Assembly (NCBI GenBank): GCA_020845735.1
Contig: JADLFF010000017.1
Location: 72,704 to 136,703 of the forward strand
DNA length: 64,000 nucleotides
Direction: 5' to 3'
From: Dehalococcoidia bacterium
Lineage (GTDB): Bacteria > Chloroflexota > Dehalococcoidia > UBA2979
Under the pieces are notes generated by a model, which worked only from the letters and a program-made list of their open reading frames with translations, ran no database searches and was not told the origin of the DNA. Both the position numbers and the translations under genes were made by a program. This document shows positions 1 through 8,975 of the stretch, piece by piece. Position 1 is the first letter of the stretch. Each line of letters begins with the position of its first letter.

Positions 1-644
1 CGGAGCGGGCGCGGCCCGAGGCTCACCCGGACCTTGTCCTCCGCCGCATGACGAGCGCGCTCCTCGAGCGTCCAACCGCCCTCCGGACCGATGTGAAGTG
101 CGACGGATGAGGCCTGCACGCCTCGCGCGCCCCGCAACGCCTGGCGTGGTGTGAACTCAGCACCGAGGTCGGCGACCAGCGTGAGAGCGTCCGGCGGTGC
201 CGCCATCGCGAACTGCGGCAGCGTCGCACGTCCGGACTGCTCCGCCGCCTCGATGGCGATGCGCCGCCAGCGGTGAACGCGGCCATCGCCGGGGTGCATC
301 ACGCTGCGGTCGGCCTCGAGCGGCACGAACGCGGCGGCACCGAGCTCCGTGGCCTTCTCGACGAGCCAGTCGCCCCGGCCTCCGCGAGGGAACGCAGCGC
401 AGATGAACACCGGCACGGGCAGCTCGGCGAGGGGCTCCACCGCCTCGCCGAGGATGAGCGTGACGAGGCCCCGGCGTACCTCCTCGATCCGCGCGCGCCG
501 CTCGTGCCCCAGTCCGTCGAAGACACCGAGCTCGGCGCCCGGCTTGAGCCGGAGCACGCTGCCCAGGCGCCGAGCCTGGTCGCCGGCAAGTTCGACGCTG
601 TGTCCGCTGAACGCGCCAGGCTCGAGGTAGAGGCGGCGCGGCAG
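1..644 (-). CDS. rsmE: 16S rRNA m3U1498 methyltransferase RsmE, C-terminus cut by window edge
   Basis: RsmE methylates N3 of U1498 of 16S rRNA in assembled 30S subunits, using SAM. The minus-strand frame reads LPRRLYLEPGAF at its start, matching the family's N-terminal PUA-like segment. It then shows a SPOUT-like knot region with EKATELGA, the signature IGPEGGW and finally SLGPRPLR, where the window ends. The 214 codons seen leave only a short C-terminal piece missing from a usual length near 240. It follows prmA by 4 nt as the last visible gene of the heat-shock operon. No ATG, GTG or TTG lies in frame near the conserved N-terminus. I placed the start at CTG 644, which sits about 8 nt after a GAGGG sequence. 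Product confidence is high; the start is uncertain. Confidence 0.88.
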   Translation of the reverse strand, partial: MPRRLYLEPGAFSGHSVELAGDQARRLGSVLRLKPGAELGVFDGLGHERRARIEEVRRGLVTLILGEAVEPLAELPVPVFICAAFPRGGRGDWLVEKATELGAAAFVPLEADRSVMHPGDGRVHRWRRIAIEAAEQSGRATLPQFAMAAPPDALTLVADLGAEFTPRQALRGARGVQASSVALHIGPEGGWTLEERARHAAEDKVRVSLGPRPL

Positions 645-648
645 CGCG

Positions 649-1593
649 CTAGCCCTCGCGGACCGCGACGAGGCAGCGCCACTCGATGCCGCTCTCGTCC
701 TCCTCGATGTCCTCCCGGAGCAGCCTCAGTCCCGCGGCGGCGACGGCCCCGTGCACGTCAGCGGCCGCGGCATCGATGAACCCGGCGCCCACGCAACGCC
801 CTCCTGGCGCCAGCGCAGCCGCGATGTCGGGCAACAGCTGCGCCAGCACAACCGCCGAGATGTTCGCGACGACCACATCGAAGGCCCCGGCGGCTGGCTC
901 GGCGGGCCAGGGCCAGCTCGTGCCTAGCGAGCCGGTTGCGGCGCGCACGCGGCCGGCGAAGCCGTTGACCGCCGCGTTCTGCTCGGTGGCGCGGGGCGCC
1001 TCCTCCTCGATGTCCACGCCCAGCGCCTCGGACGCGCCGAGGGCGACCGCGGCAACCGAGAGGATGCCCGATCCGCAGCCCACATCGAGCACACGGTCAC
1101 CCGGCCGGACCTCGCGCTCCAGCGCTGCGAGGCACAGTCGCGTCGAGGGATGCTGGCCGGTGCCGAAGGCGGCACCGGGATCGAGCACGATCACGACGTC
1201 ACCGGGCGTCGCGTCGAACGCCTCCCACGACGGGCGAACGACCAGGTGCTCGCCGACGCGCAGCACGTGGTAGAAGCGCTTCCACTCCTCGGCCCACTCG
1301 CGCTGCTCGAGCACCTCCGTGACCAGCGGACCGGCCGGCGCGCCGAGCGGCAACCGGGCGAGTCGCACCTCGAGCTCCTGTCGCACCTCGGGCAACAGCA
1401 CTTCGAGGGCTGCACGCACCGTGCCGCGCTCGAGCACGCGGTAAGCGAAGTCGCGGTGGTCGGATGTCTCGATGGCCGGCTCAATCCAGACGGCGCCCGG
1501 CGCGTACTCCCTGAGGAGATCGGCGATCGCCTCGAGGTCCGCGCTGGCGGCGGTCACGGCGAGCTGGACCCAGGCGCCCTCGGAGGAGGCCAC
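649..1593 (-). CDS. prmA: Ribosomal protein L11 methyltransferase PrmA
   Basis: PrmA uses SAM to trimethylate ribosomal protein L11 in the cytoplasm. The 314-residue product has an N-terminal L11-binding domain and a class I methyltransferase domain. Diagnostic motifs are LDPGAAFGTGQHPST just before the SAM site and VLDVGCGSGIL as motif I, followed by an acidic GVDIEEEA at motif II. The length is typical. It starts 2 nt after the dnaJ stop and is followed by rsmE 4 nt later, so it is co-transcribed with the chaperones. The dnaJ-prmA-rsmE order is common in bacteria. The function is assigned from motifs and context, with little ambiguity. Confidence 0.95.
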   Translation of the reverse strand: MASSEGAWVQLAVTAASADLEAIADLLREYAPGAVWIEPAIETSDHRDFAYRVLERGTVRAALEVLLPEVRQELEVRLARLPLGAPAGPLVTEVLEQREWAEEWKRFYHVLRVGEHLVVRPSWEAFDATPGDVVIVLDPGAAFGTGQHPSTRLCLAALEREVRPGDRVLDVGCGSGILSVAAVALGASEALGVDIEEEAPRATEQNAAVNGFAGRVRAATGSLGTSWPWPAEPAAGAFDVVVANISAVVLAQLLPDIAAALAPGGRCVGAGFIDAAAADVHGAVAAAGLRLLREDIEEDESGIEWRCLVAVREG

Positions 1594-1595
1594 GG

Positions 1596-2708
1596 TCAGC
1601 CCGAGAACGCGTCGCGCAGGCGGTCGAAGAAGCCGCTCTTGCCCTCGACCTGCGTGCCGAGCGTGTCGGCCAGCTGCTCGAGTAGGCGCTTCTGGTCCTC
1701 GGTCAGCCTCGTGGGAGTCACGACCTGGACGCGGACCTGGAGGTCACCGCGCCCGGAGCCTCGCAGGTGGGGCACCCCGAGATGGCGCAGCGTGAACGTG
1801 TGGCCATGCTGCGTGCCCGGCTCGATCTCGATCGGCTCGTCATGCCCGTCGAGGGTGGGCACGTCGACAGTCGTGCCGATCGCCGCCTGGGCGATGTTAA
1901 GCGGGAGGTAGTAGACGAGGTCGTCATCCTCGCGCTCAAACTGCTCGTGCGGCTGCACCTCGAGTTCCACGTAGAGACCGCCCGAGGGACCGCCGCGCTG
2001 TCCGGCGTCACCCTCACCGGAGATGCGCAGGGTCTGGCCGTCCTGGACCCCGGCGGGGACCTTCACCGTCCGCTTCACGGACACGCGCCGGGCGCCCCGT
2101 CCGCTGCACGTCTTGCACGGGTCCGTGACCATCCGGCCTTCGCCGTGGCAGCGATTGCAGGTCGCCACGTTGACGAACTGGCCGAAGAGTGACTGCTGGA
2201 CCCGTCGGATCTCGCCCGTGCCATTGCATTCGGTGCACGTATCGAGGGGCTGCCCCGCGGCCTGGCCGCGGCCGCGGCAATCGGCGCACTGCTCGACCCG
2301 GTCGTACTCGAGCGCCCGCTCGACGCCGAAGACGGCCTCCGCGAAATCGATGGTCATGCGCGCGCGGAGGTCGGCGCCGCGCTGCGGCCCCGCCTGTCGC
2401 GTCGCCGTGCCTCGGAAGAACGCGTCGAAGATGTCGCCAAAGCCGCCGAACGAGTCGAAGCCGGCGAAGCCCTGCGCGCCGTTCCCGACGCCGGCCGCGC
2501 CGTACCGGTCGTAGCGCGCGCGCTTGTCCGGGTCGCTGAGGACCTCGTAGGCGCTGTTGACCTCCTTGAATCGCTCCTCGGCATCGGGCGCCGAGTTGCG
2601 ATCGGGGTGGTACTGCATCGCGAGCTTGCGGTAGGCGCGCTTGATGTCCTCCTGCGAGGCGTCGCGGCTCACTTCGAGGAGCTCGTAGAGGTCGGTCTGA
2701 GTGGTCAT
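1596..2708 (-). CDS. dnaJ: Chaperone protein DnaJ (type I, full zinc-finger)
   Basis: DnaJ is the J-domain co-chaperone that delivers unfolded clients to DnaK and stimulates its ATPase. The 370-residue protein has all type I parts in order: a J domain with HPD in QYHPDRN, a Gly/Phe-rich stretch ([13 protein letters not shown]), four CxxCxGxG zinc repeats ([32 protein letters not shown]), and the C-terminal client-binding domains. It lies 141 bp downstream of dnaK, more than other operon spacings, and the gap holds a strong hairpin. A TACACT box ends 8 nt before the ATG with no clear Shine-Dalgarno, so dnaJ may also have its own near-leaderless promoter. Confidence 0.97.
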   Translation of the reverse strand: MTTQTDLYELLEVSRDASQEDIKRAYRKLAMQYHPDRNSAPDAEERFKEVNSAYEVLSDPDKRARYDRYGAAGVGNGAQGFAGFDSFGGFGDIFDAFFRGTATRQAGPQRGADLRARMTIDFAEAVFGVERALEYDRVEQCADCRGRGQAAGQPLDTCTECNGTGEIRRVQQSLFGQFVNVATCNRCHGEGRMVTDPCKTCSGRGARRVSVKRTVKVPAGVQDGQTLRISGEGDAGQRGGPSGGLYVELEVQPHEQFEREDDDLVYYLPLNIAQAAIGTTVDVPTLDGHDEPIEIEPGTQHGHTFTLRHLGVPHLRGSGRGDLQVRVQVVTPTRLTEDQKRLLEQLADTLGTQVEGKSGFFDRLRDAFSG

Positions 2709-2716
2709 GAGGTTCG

Positions 2717-2722
2717 AGTGTA
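2717..2722 (-). promoter_or_regulatory. Candidate -10 box for an internal dnaJ promoter
   Basis: TACACT reads toward dnaJ and ends 8 nt before its ATG. No convincing -35 sequence was found at 17-18 nt. The geometry matches the leaderless-type starts of thrB and the sigma gene in this window. Confidence 0.35.
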
Positions 2723-2800
2723 CCGGTCTCGCCTCGTGGGAGGGCGGGCCTCAAGTAGGGGACGGCCCCTAATCGAGGCCGCGTGGGAGCGGTGGACGCC

Positions 2801-2837
2801 ACGGGGCCCGGCTGCCGTTCTGGCTACCGGGCCCCGT
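2801..2837 (-). other. Hairpin between dnaK and dnaJ
   Basis: Perfect 11-bp inverted repeat: ACGGGGCCCGG at 2801-2811 and CCGGGCCCCGT at 2827-2837, with a 15-nt loop. No T-run follows on the minus strand, so it looks like a partial attenuator, processing site or 3' stabiliser of the hrcA-grpE-dnaK message rather than a full terminator. It would let dnaK exceed dnaJ. The role is inferred. Confidence 0.6.
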
Positions 2838-2849
2838 GCTGCATCGGGA

Positions 2850-4742
<1,893 letters not shown>

Positions 4743-4822
4743 GTGACCCTGCTTTCGATATCCGCGTCGGGGCGAGCATCGCTCCGCCGCGGCGCTGTCT
4801 CGTGTGATCCGCCGGCCGAGGA

Positions 4823-5368
4823 CTACGTGCCGGCCTCGGCGCCTGCCTGGCCCTCGCCATTCCCGACCACGACCATCGCCGGCCGGATGATCGTGCTGTC
4901 GAGGACGTAGCCGGCCTGGATGACCGCCACCACCTGGTTGAGGGGACCCGGCGTGTACGCGACCGCCTCGTGGTGCTGAGGATCGAACGCGACCCCCGTG
5001 CCCGCCTCGATCGCCTGCACGCCCGCCCCCTCGAGGACGCTCGTGAACTTCCGCTGGACCATGCGCACCCCATCGACGAACGCGTGGTCCGCGAGCTCGG
5101 GATGCTGCGTGACGCTGTCCAGTGCCCGGTTCAGGTCGTCGAGCACGGGCAGGTAGTTGAGGACGAGCGTCTTCATCGTCAGCCGCGTCTGCTCGGCACG
5201 GTCCTCCCGCGACCGGCGCTGGAGGTTCTGGTAGTCCGCCATGGCGCGCTGGTACGCCGCCCTGGTGCGCTCCAGCTCTGCCGTCAGCTCCTCGATGGAC
5301 GCCGCGTCACCCGCGTCATCGGGTTCGAGGACGGCGTCAGTCGGCTGCACGGATTCTGATTCGTTCAT
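4823..5368 (-). CDS. grpE: Nucleotide exchange factor GrpE
   Basis: GrpE dimerises through long helices and releases ADP from DnaK. The 181-residue product has an acidic disordered N-terminus ([13 protein letters not shown]), a coiled-coil stretch ([21 protein letters not shown]), and the GrpE head with [21 protein letters not shown] and a C-terminal signature around [16 protein letters not shown]. The ATG at 5368 was chosen over the much longer open frame, which runs into hrcA, because the family N-terminus begins here and GGTGA precedes it. It lies 29 bp after hrcA and 80 bp before dnaK, the classical order. Confidence 0.97.
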   Translation of the reverse strand: MNESESVQPTDAVLEPDDAGDAASIEELTAELERTRAAYQRAMADYQNLQRRSREDRAEQTRLTMKTLVLNYLPVLDDLNRALDSVTQHPELADHAFVDGVRMVQRKFTSVLEGAGVQAIEAGTGVAFDPQHHEAVAYTPGPLNQVVAVIQAGYVLDSTIIRPAMVVVGNGEGQAGAEAGT

Positions 5369-5397
5369 GTCTTCACCGATCTCGGCTGCGCGCTGGA

Positions 5398-6411
5398 TCA
5401 GGCGCCCGCGGACCTCAACACCTCGGTGAGCAGGGTGGCGAGGTAGCGAACGCGCGGCACCGCACGCGCGTACTCCATTCGGGACGGTCCGACGACGGCG
5501 ACGGTGCCCGAGGCCCCGTCCTCCGCGCCGTAGGCAGCCACGACGACGCTCCACTCCTGCATCCACGGAACGCCGGTCTCGTTGCCAATCAACACCTGCG
5601 CGCTCCCCGGACCGACCTCGGACGGCACCGGCAGCGCCCGCCGCAGCTCGTAGGTCTCGAGGTGCCGGACCGCCTCGAGCATCCGGTCGACCGTCGAGAA
5701 CTCCGGCTGCGCCAGGACGTCCTTGACGCCCTGCACGAACGTGTCGTCGGCGCCGTCGTACTCCTCGAGCAGCGTGGCCACCGCGTTCGCCAGGCGCAGC
5801 GTGTCGGCGTTGAAGGGACCCAGTGCCGCTCGCAGCGCCGCCGCCGTCGTCTCCGCGAACTGCCCGTTGAACCGCTCGGCTGCCCGCGCCAGGTCCTCCT
5901 GCCGGGTGGGCTCCGAGAGCGTCAGGATGCGCTGCCGGACGCCACCATCGTCGACGACGACCACGACGAGCACGTTCGCGTCGCTCAAATGTACGAACTG
6001 CGCCTGGCGCAGCCGCGCGACCGAGCGCCGCGGACGGGTCACCACCGCGAGGTTGCCGAGCGCACTCGCGAGGACCGTGGCGGCGAGCCCGAGCCACTCC
6101 TCGAGCCCCCCCGCCTGGTGGAACTGGTGGGTGATCGTTCGTTGCTCATCGGACCCGACCGCCACCTCCTCCATGAGGCTCTCGACGTAGACGCGGTAGC
6201 CCCGGTCCGAGGGGATCCGCCCCGCCGAGGTGTGCGGATGGGTGATGAACCCATCGTCTTCGAGGCGTGCGAGCTCGCTGCGGATCGTGGCCGTCGACAC
6301 ACCGAGGCCGTGCCGATCGGCGAGTGCCTTCGAACTCACGGGCTGGGCCGTCGTGATGTACTCGTGCACCACGAGGCTCAGGATGTTCGCTCTACGAGGT
6401 GTGAGCACCAC
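5398..6411 (-). CDS. hrcA: Heat-inducible transcription repressor HrcA
   Basis: HrcA binds the CIRCE operator and represses class I heat-shock genes; its folding depends on GroE in well-studied species. The product (337 aa from the chosen start) has an N-terminal winged helix (RRANILSLVVHEYITTAQPVSSKALAD, then a GVSTATIRSELARLEDDGFI recognition segment). A GAF-like dimerisation domain follows. The CIRCE site lies immediately upstream, so the gene is autoregulated. I prefer GTG at 6411, six nt after GGAGGAA. An alternative TTG at 6426 would place the start codon over the Shine-Dalgarno itself; GTG at 6408 is also possible. Confidence 0.96.
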   Translation of the reverse strand: MVLTPRRANILSLVVHEYITTAQPVSSKALADRHGLGVSTATIRSELARLEDDGFITHPHTSAGRIPSDRGYRVYVESLMEEVAVGSDEQRTITHQFHQAGGLEEWLGLAATVLASALGNLAVVTRPRRSVARLRQAQFVHLSDANVLVVVVVDDGGVRQRILTLSEPTRQEDLARAAERFNGQFAETTAAALRAALGPFNADTLRLANAVATLLEEYDGADDTFVQGVKDVLAQPEFSTVDRMLEAVRHLETYELRRALPVPSEVGPGSAQVLIGNETGVPWMQEWSVVVAAYGAEDGASGTVAVVGPSRMEYARAVPRVRYLATLLTEVLRSAGA

Positions 6412-6426
6412 GTCGAGTTCCTCCAA

Positions 6427-6453
6427 TTAGCACTCTCCTGTCGAGAGTGCTAA
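6427..6453. promoter_or_regulatory. CIRCE operator (HrcA binding site)
   Basis: TTAGCACTC at 6427-6435, nine-nt spacer, GAGTGCTAA at 6445-6453: a perfect match to the CIRCE consensus. It lies between the hrcA promoter and the start codon, so it would be in the 5' leader and able to block transcription as DNA. It controls hrcA-grpE-dnaK and probably the downstream genes. Confidence 0.97.
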
Positions 6454-6463
6454 CTCTGCGGTC

Positions 6464-6493
6464 ATTGTATTCAGGACCCCCTCGCCGGGTCAA
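6464..6493 (-). promoter_or_regulatory. Sigma-A-type promoter of the hrcA-dnaK operon
   Basis: On the minus strand TTGACC (6493-6488), an 18-nt spacer and TACAAT (6469-6464). The start site would fall near 6457, a few nt before CIRCE. This is the expected HrcA-controlled arrangement. Confidence 0.8.
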
Positions 6494-6574
6494 TTCGCCC
6501 CGGTCCAGCCCGGTGCGTCCCGGTCGCAAGCGCGCATCAGGTTCCGGAGCTTCGGGGCGCTGGAAGCGCCCGCT

Positions 6575-6580
6575 TATACT
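6575..6580 (+). promoter_or_regulatory. -10 box for a leaderless sigma-factor transcript
   Basis: TATACT ends 7 nt before the ATG at 6588, so transcription would begin at or within a base of the start codon. Only a weak -35 (TTCGGG, 18-nt spacer) is visible and there is no Shine-Dalgarno. Confidence 0.5.
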
Positions 6581-6587
6581 CGGATGG

Positions 6588-7133
6588 ATGAGCGGCGCAC
6601 AGGACACCCCGACCAGCGCCGAGGAGCCTCGCGCGTTCGAGGAGCTGTACCGCAGCTACGCGCCGACCGTGTACGGCTACATTCGCGCACGCGTGAACTC
6701 AAACGCCGAGGCGGAGGACCTGGCCGCACGGACGTTCGCCAACGCGTTCGCGAGCCTGCCGACGTACCGCGCGCGCGGCGGCGGCTTCGGCTCGTGGCTC
6801 ATGACGATCGCGCATAACCTGCTCGCCAACTGGTACCGCGAGCGCGGCCGGCGCCCCCCCGCGACGAGCCTCGAGGATGCCGAGGCGCTGCCCAGCGCCG
6901 CACCTGGCCCCGAGTTCCACCTCGAGCGCAACGAGCGCATCCGCGCGATCCGTGATGCGATCGGCCAGCTCGGCAGCGACCAGCAGCGGCTGATCGCCCT
7001 GAAATACGTGGACGGTCTGACCAACGCGCAGATCGGCCATATGATGGGCCGGAGCGAGGGCGCCGTGAAAGCGCTGCACCATCGCACCCTGAGGAAGCTC
7101 CTCGGGCTGCTTGCGGGACAGGTTGAAGCGTGA
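6588..7133 (+). CDS. ECF-like sigma-70 family RNA polymerase sigma factor
   Basis: A 181-residue sigma factor with only regions 2 and 4. Residues about 15-88 form sigma-2 (AFEELYRSYAPTVYGYIRARV, then AEDLAARTFANAFASL and a GSWLMTIAHNLLANWYRERGRR core/-10 binding helix). Residues about 117-172 form sigma-4 (LGSDQQRLIALKYVDGLTNAQIG, then MGRSEGAVKALHHRTLRKL). The start at ATG 6588 trims a longer open frame that has no family similarity. No anti-sigma gene is adjacent. The stop overlaps the fabH start by four nt (GTGA), so the two are translationally coupled. The regulated promoters cannot be told from this window. Confidence 0.9.
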   Translation: MSGAQDTPTSAEEPRAFEELYRSYAPTVYGYIRARVNSNAEAEDLAARTFANAFASLPTYRARGGGFGSWLMTIAHNLLANWYRERGRRPPATSLEDAEALPSAAPGPEFHLERNERIRAIRDAIGQLGSDQQRLIALKYVDGLTNAQIGHMMGRSEGAVKALHHRTLRKLLGLLAGQVEA

Positions 7134-8212
7134 CCCTAGCTGACGGATCAGCCGGCGCCGCCCCGCTGAGACCTCGAGTGCGTATCACCGGCCTCGGGCG
7201 CGCGGTCCCCGAGCAGGTCCTGACGAACACGGACCTCGAACGCATGGTCGAGACGACCGACGAGTGGATCGTCGAGCGCACGGGGATCCGGGAGCGCCAC
7301 ATCGCCGTCCCCGGTGAGACCACGAGCACGCTCGGCACCGCCGCCGCGCGCGCAGCGCTTGACTCGGCCGGCGTGTCCGCCGAGGCGATCGACCTGATCG
7401 TCGTGGGGACCTCGACGCCGGACGCAGTGTTCCCGGCAACCGCCTCGCGCATCCAGGACGCCCTCGGAGCGCGGCGTGCCGGGGCCTTCGACGTGAACGC
7501 CGCGTGCGCGGGGTTCCTCGCCGCGATCTCGACGGGGATGCAGTTCGTGGCCGGCGGAGGCGCCGAGCGCGTGCTCGTCGTCGGCGCCGAGACGATGTCG
7601 CGGATCATCGACTGGACCGACCGCAACACGTGCGTGCTCTTCGGCGACGGCGCGGGCGCGGTCGTCCTCGAGCGCGGGACCGCCGACGAGCCGGGGGCAC
7701 TCGAGTCGTTCGTGCTGCGCTCTGATGGCAGCCTGGCGTCGCTGCTGTACTGCGGCGGGCCCAACGAGCCCGCGATCGCCGGATCGCCCGCCGGTCCGTA
7801 CATCGTGATGGACGGGCGCAACGTCTTCCGGCAGGCCGTGACCGCGATGACCCAGGCGGCGGCAGAGGCACTGGCGCGGGCCGGCCTCGGCGTCAGCGAT
7901 ATTGCGCTGTGCGTGCCGCACCAGGCCAACCTCCGCATCGTCGATGCGGTGGCGCGCAACCTCGGGCTGCGCGGTGACCGGGTCTTTACGAACCTCGAGC
8001 GGTACGGCAACACCTCGAGCGCCTCGATTCCCATCGCGCTGTCCGAGGCGAACGACCTCGGCCGCCTGCAGCCGGGCGACCACCTGCTGATGCTCGCCTT
8101 CGGCGGAGGCCTCGCCTGGGGGGCCATGGTCGTCGAGTGGGCCGGCGTGCGATCCGCGAGGCCGCGCGACGCCTCGGTGCACGTCCCGCTGGAGCAGGCC
8201 GTCCCGGCGTAG
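7130..8212 (+). CDS. fabH: Beta-ketoacyl-ACP synthase III (FabH)
   Basis: FabH condenses an acyl-CoA with malonyl-ACP to start fatty acid synthesis. The 360-residue protein shows the thiolase-fold signatures: WIVERTGIRERH near the N-terminus, the nucleophile Cys126 in VNAACAGFL, His in CVPHQANLRI and Asn in RYGNTSSASIPIAL, which complete the Cys-His-Asn triad. It is slightly longer than usual at the N-terminus. In-frame GTG 7178 would give a more typical start, but GTG 7130 overlaps the sigma-factor stop. No other fab gene is nearby. A role in a specialised ketide or 3-oxoacyl pathway cannot be excluded. Confidence 0.92.
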   Translation: MTLADGSAGAAPLRPRVRITGLGRAVPEQVLTNTDLERMVETTDEWIVERTGIRERHIAVPGETTSTLGTAAARAALDSAGVSAEAIDLIVVGTSTPDAVFPATASRIQDALGARRAGAFDVNAACAGFLAAISTGMQFVAGGGAERVLVVGAETMSRIIDWTDRNTCVLFGDGAGAVVLERGTADEPGALESFVLRSDGSLASLLYCGGPNEPAIAGSPAGPYIVMDGRNVFRQAVTAMTQAAAEALARAGLGVSDIALCVPHQANLRIVDAVARNLGLRGDRVFTNLERYGNTSSASIPIALSEANDLGRLQPGDHLLMLAFGGGLAWGAMVVEWAGVRSARPRDASVHVPLEQAVPA

Positions 8213-8273
8213 CCGCAGACTCGCCTGCTCGCGCGCGCCCACGTACGATCGACCCACACATACCGGAGGGATC

Positions 8274-8906
8274 ATGGACATCAGCTGGCTCGGCCACGCC
8301 TGCATTCGCGTGCGTGCAGGCGGCGTCTTCGTGGTCATGGACCCGGTCTCGCGCGAGGCCGGTTTCGACATGGGCCGCCCCACGGCCGACATCGTGACGA
8401 TCTCGAACGCCGATCCCGCCCATGGCAACGTGAAGGGCCTGCGTGCCGAGCCGCTGGTCCTCGATGGCCCCGGCGAGTACGAGGTCCAGGGCGTGCAGAT
8501 CGTCGGCGCGGCCACGAAGCTGAAGGCGCCCGACGAGGAGACCCCCGCGGGTCGGAACGTCGTGTTTGTCGTGGAAGCCGAGGAGCTGCGGCTCGCGCAC
8601 CTCGGCGCGCTCGGCGGCCGTCTGACCGCCGACCAGAAGGAGCAGATCGGCGACATCGACGTGCTGATCGTGCCGGTGGGAGGCGAGCGAAGCCTCGACC
8701 CGACGGAGGCCGCGCGCGTCTGCCGCGAGTTCGAGCCTCGTGTGGTGATCCCGATGATGTACGCGCCCGGTGACGGTGGCGCGGCACCCGCCGAGTTCGT
8801 CCGTGCCCTGGGCGTCGAGGCTGAGCCGCCCACCCCTCGAGTGACGCTCCAGAAGCGCGGGCTGGGCGAGAAGATGCGCCTCGTGATCCTGGAGCCGCGC
8901 GCCTAG
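8274..8906 (+). CDS. Metallo-beta-lactamase-fold protein with degenerate metal motif
   Basis: A 210-residue protein of the small UlaG-like metallo-beta-lactamase superfamily: WLGHACIRV at the start, a strand-loop at DIVTISNADPAHGN, and later HLGALGGRLT and VIPMMYAP. In active relatives the loop reads SHDHPDHN. Here the positions are N45, D47 and A49, with only H50 kept, so canonical two-metal hydrolase chemistry is unlikely. It could be a structural or ligand-binding derivative. A strong GGAGGGATC Shine-Dalgarno fixes the ATG. It follows fabH by 61 bp on the same strand and converges on the LysM/M23 gene. Confidence 0.75.
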   Translation: MDISWLGHACIRVRAGGVFVVMDPVSREAGFDMGRPTADIVTISNADPAHGNVKGLRAEPLVLDGPGEYEVQGVQIVGAATKLKAPDEETPAGRNVVFVVEAEELRLAHLGALGGRLTADQKEQIGDIDVLIVPVGGERSLDPTEAARVCREFEPRVVIPMMYAPGDGGAAPAEFVRALGVEAEPPTPRVTLQKRGLGEKMRLVILEPRA

Positions 8907-8975
8907 CTCTCGAGCGCACGCCAGGGCCCGGGTCCGAGGCGTTCGGCGCGCGCCGCTGTGCCGCCTCCGGCGCGC

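Noticed and set aside
4823-6097. Apparent 424-aa grpE with a long N-terminal extension
   Set aside because: The extension runs through hrcA in another frame and is Arg/Ala/Gly-rich nonsense; GrpE starts at ATG 5368.
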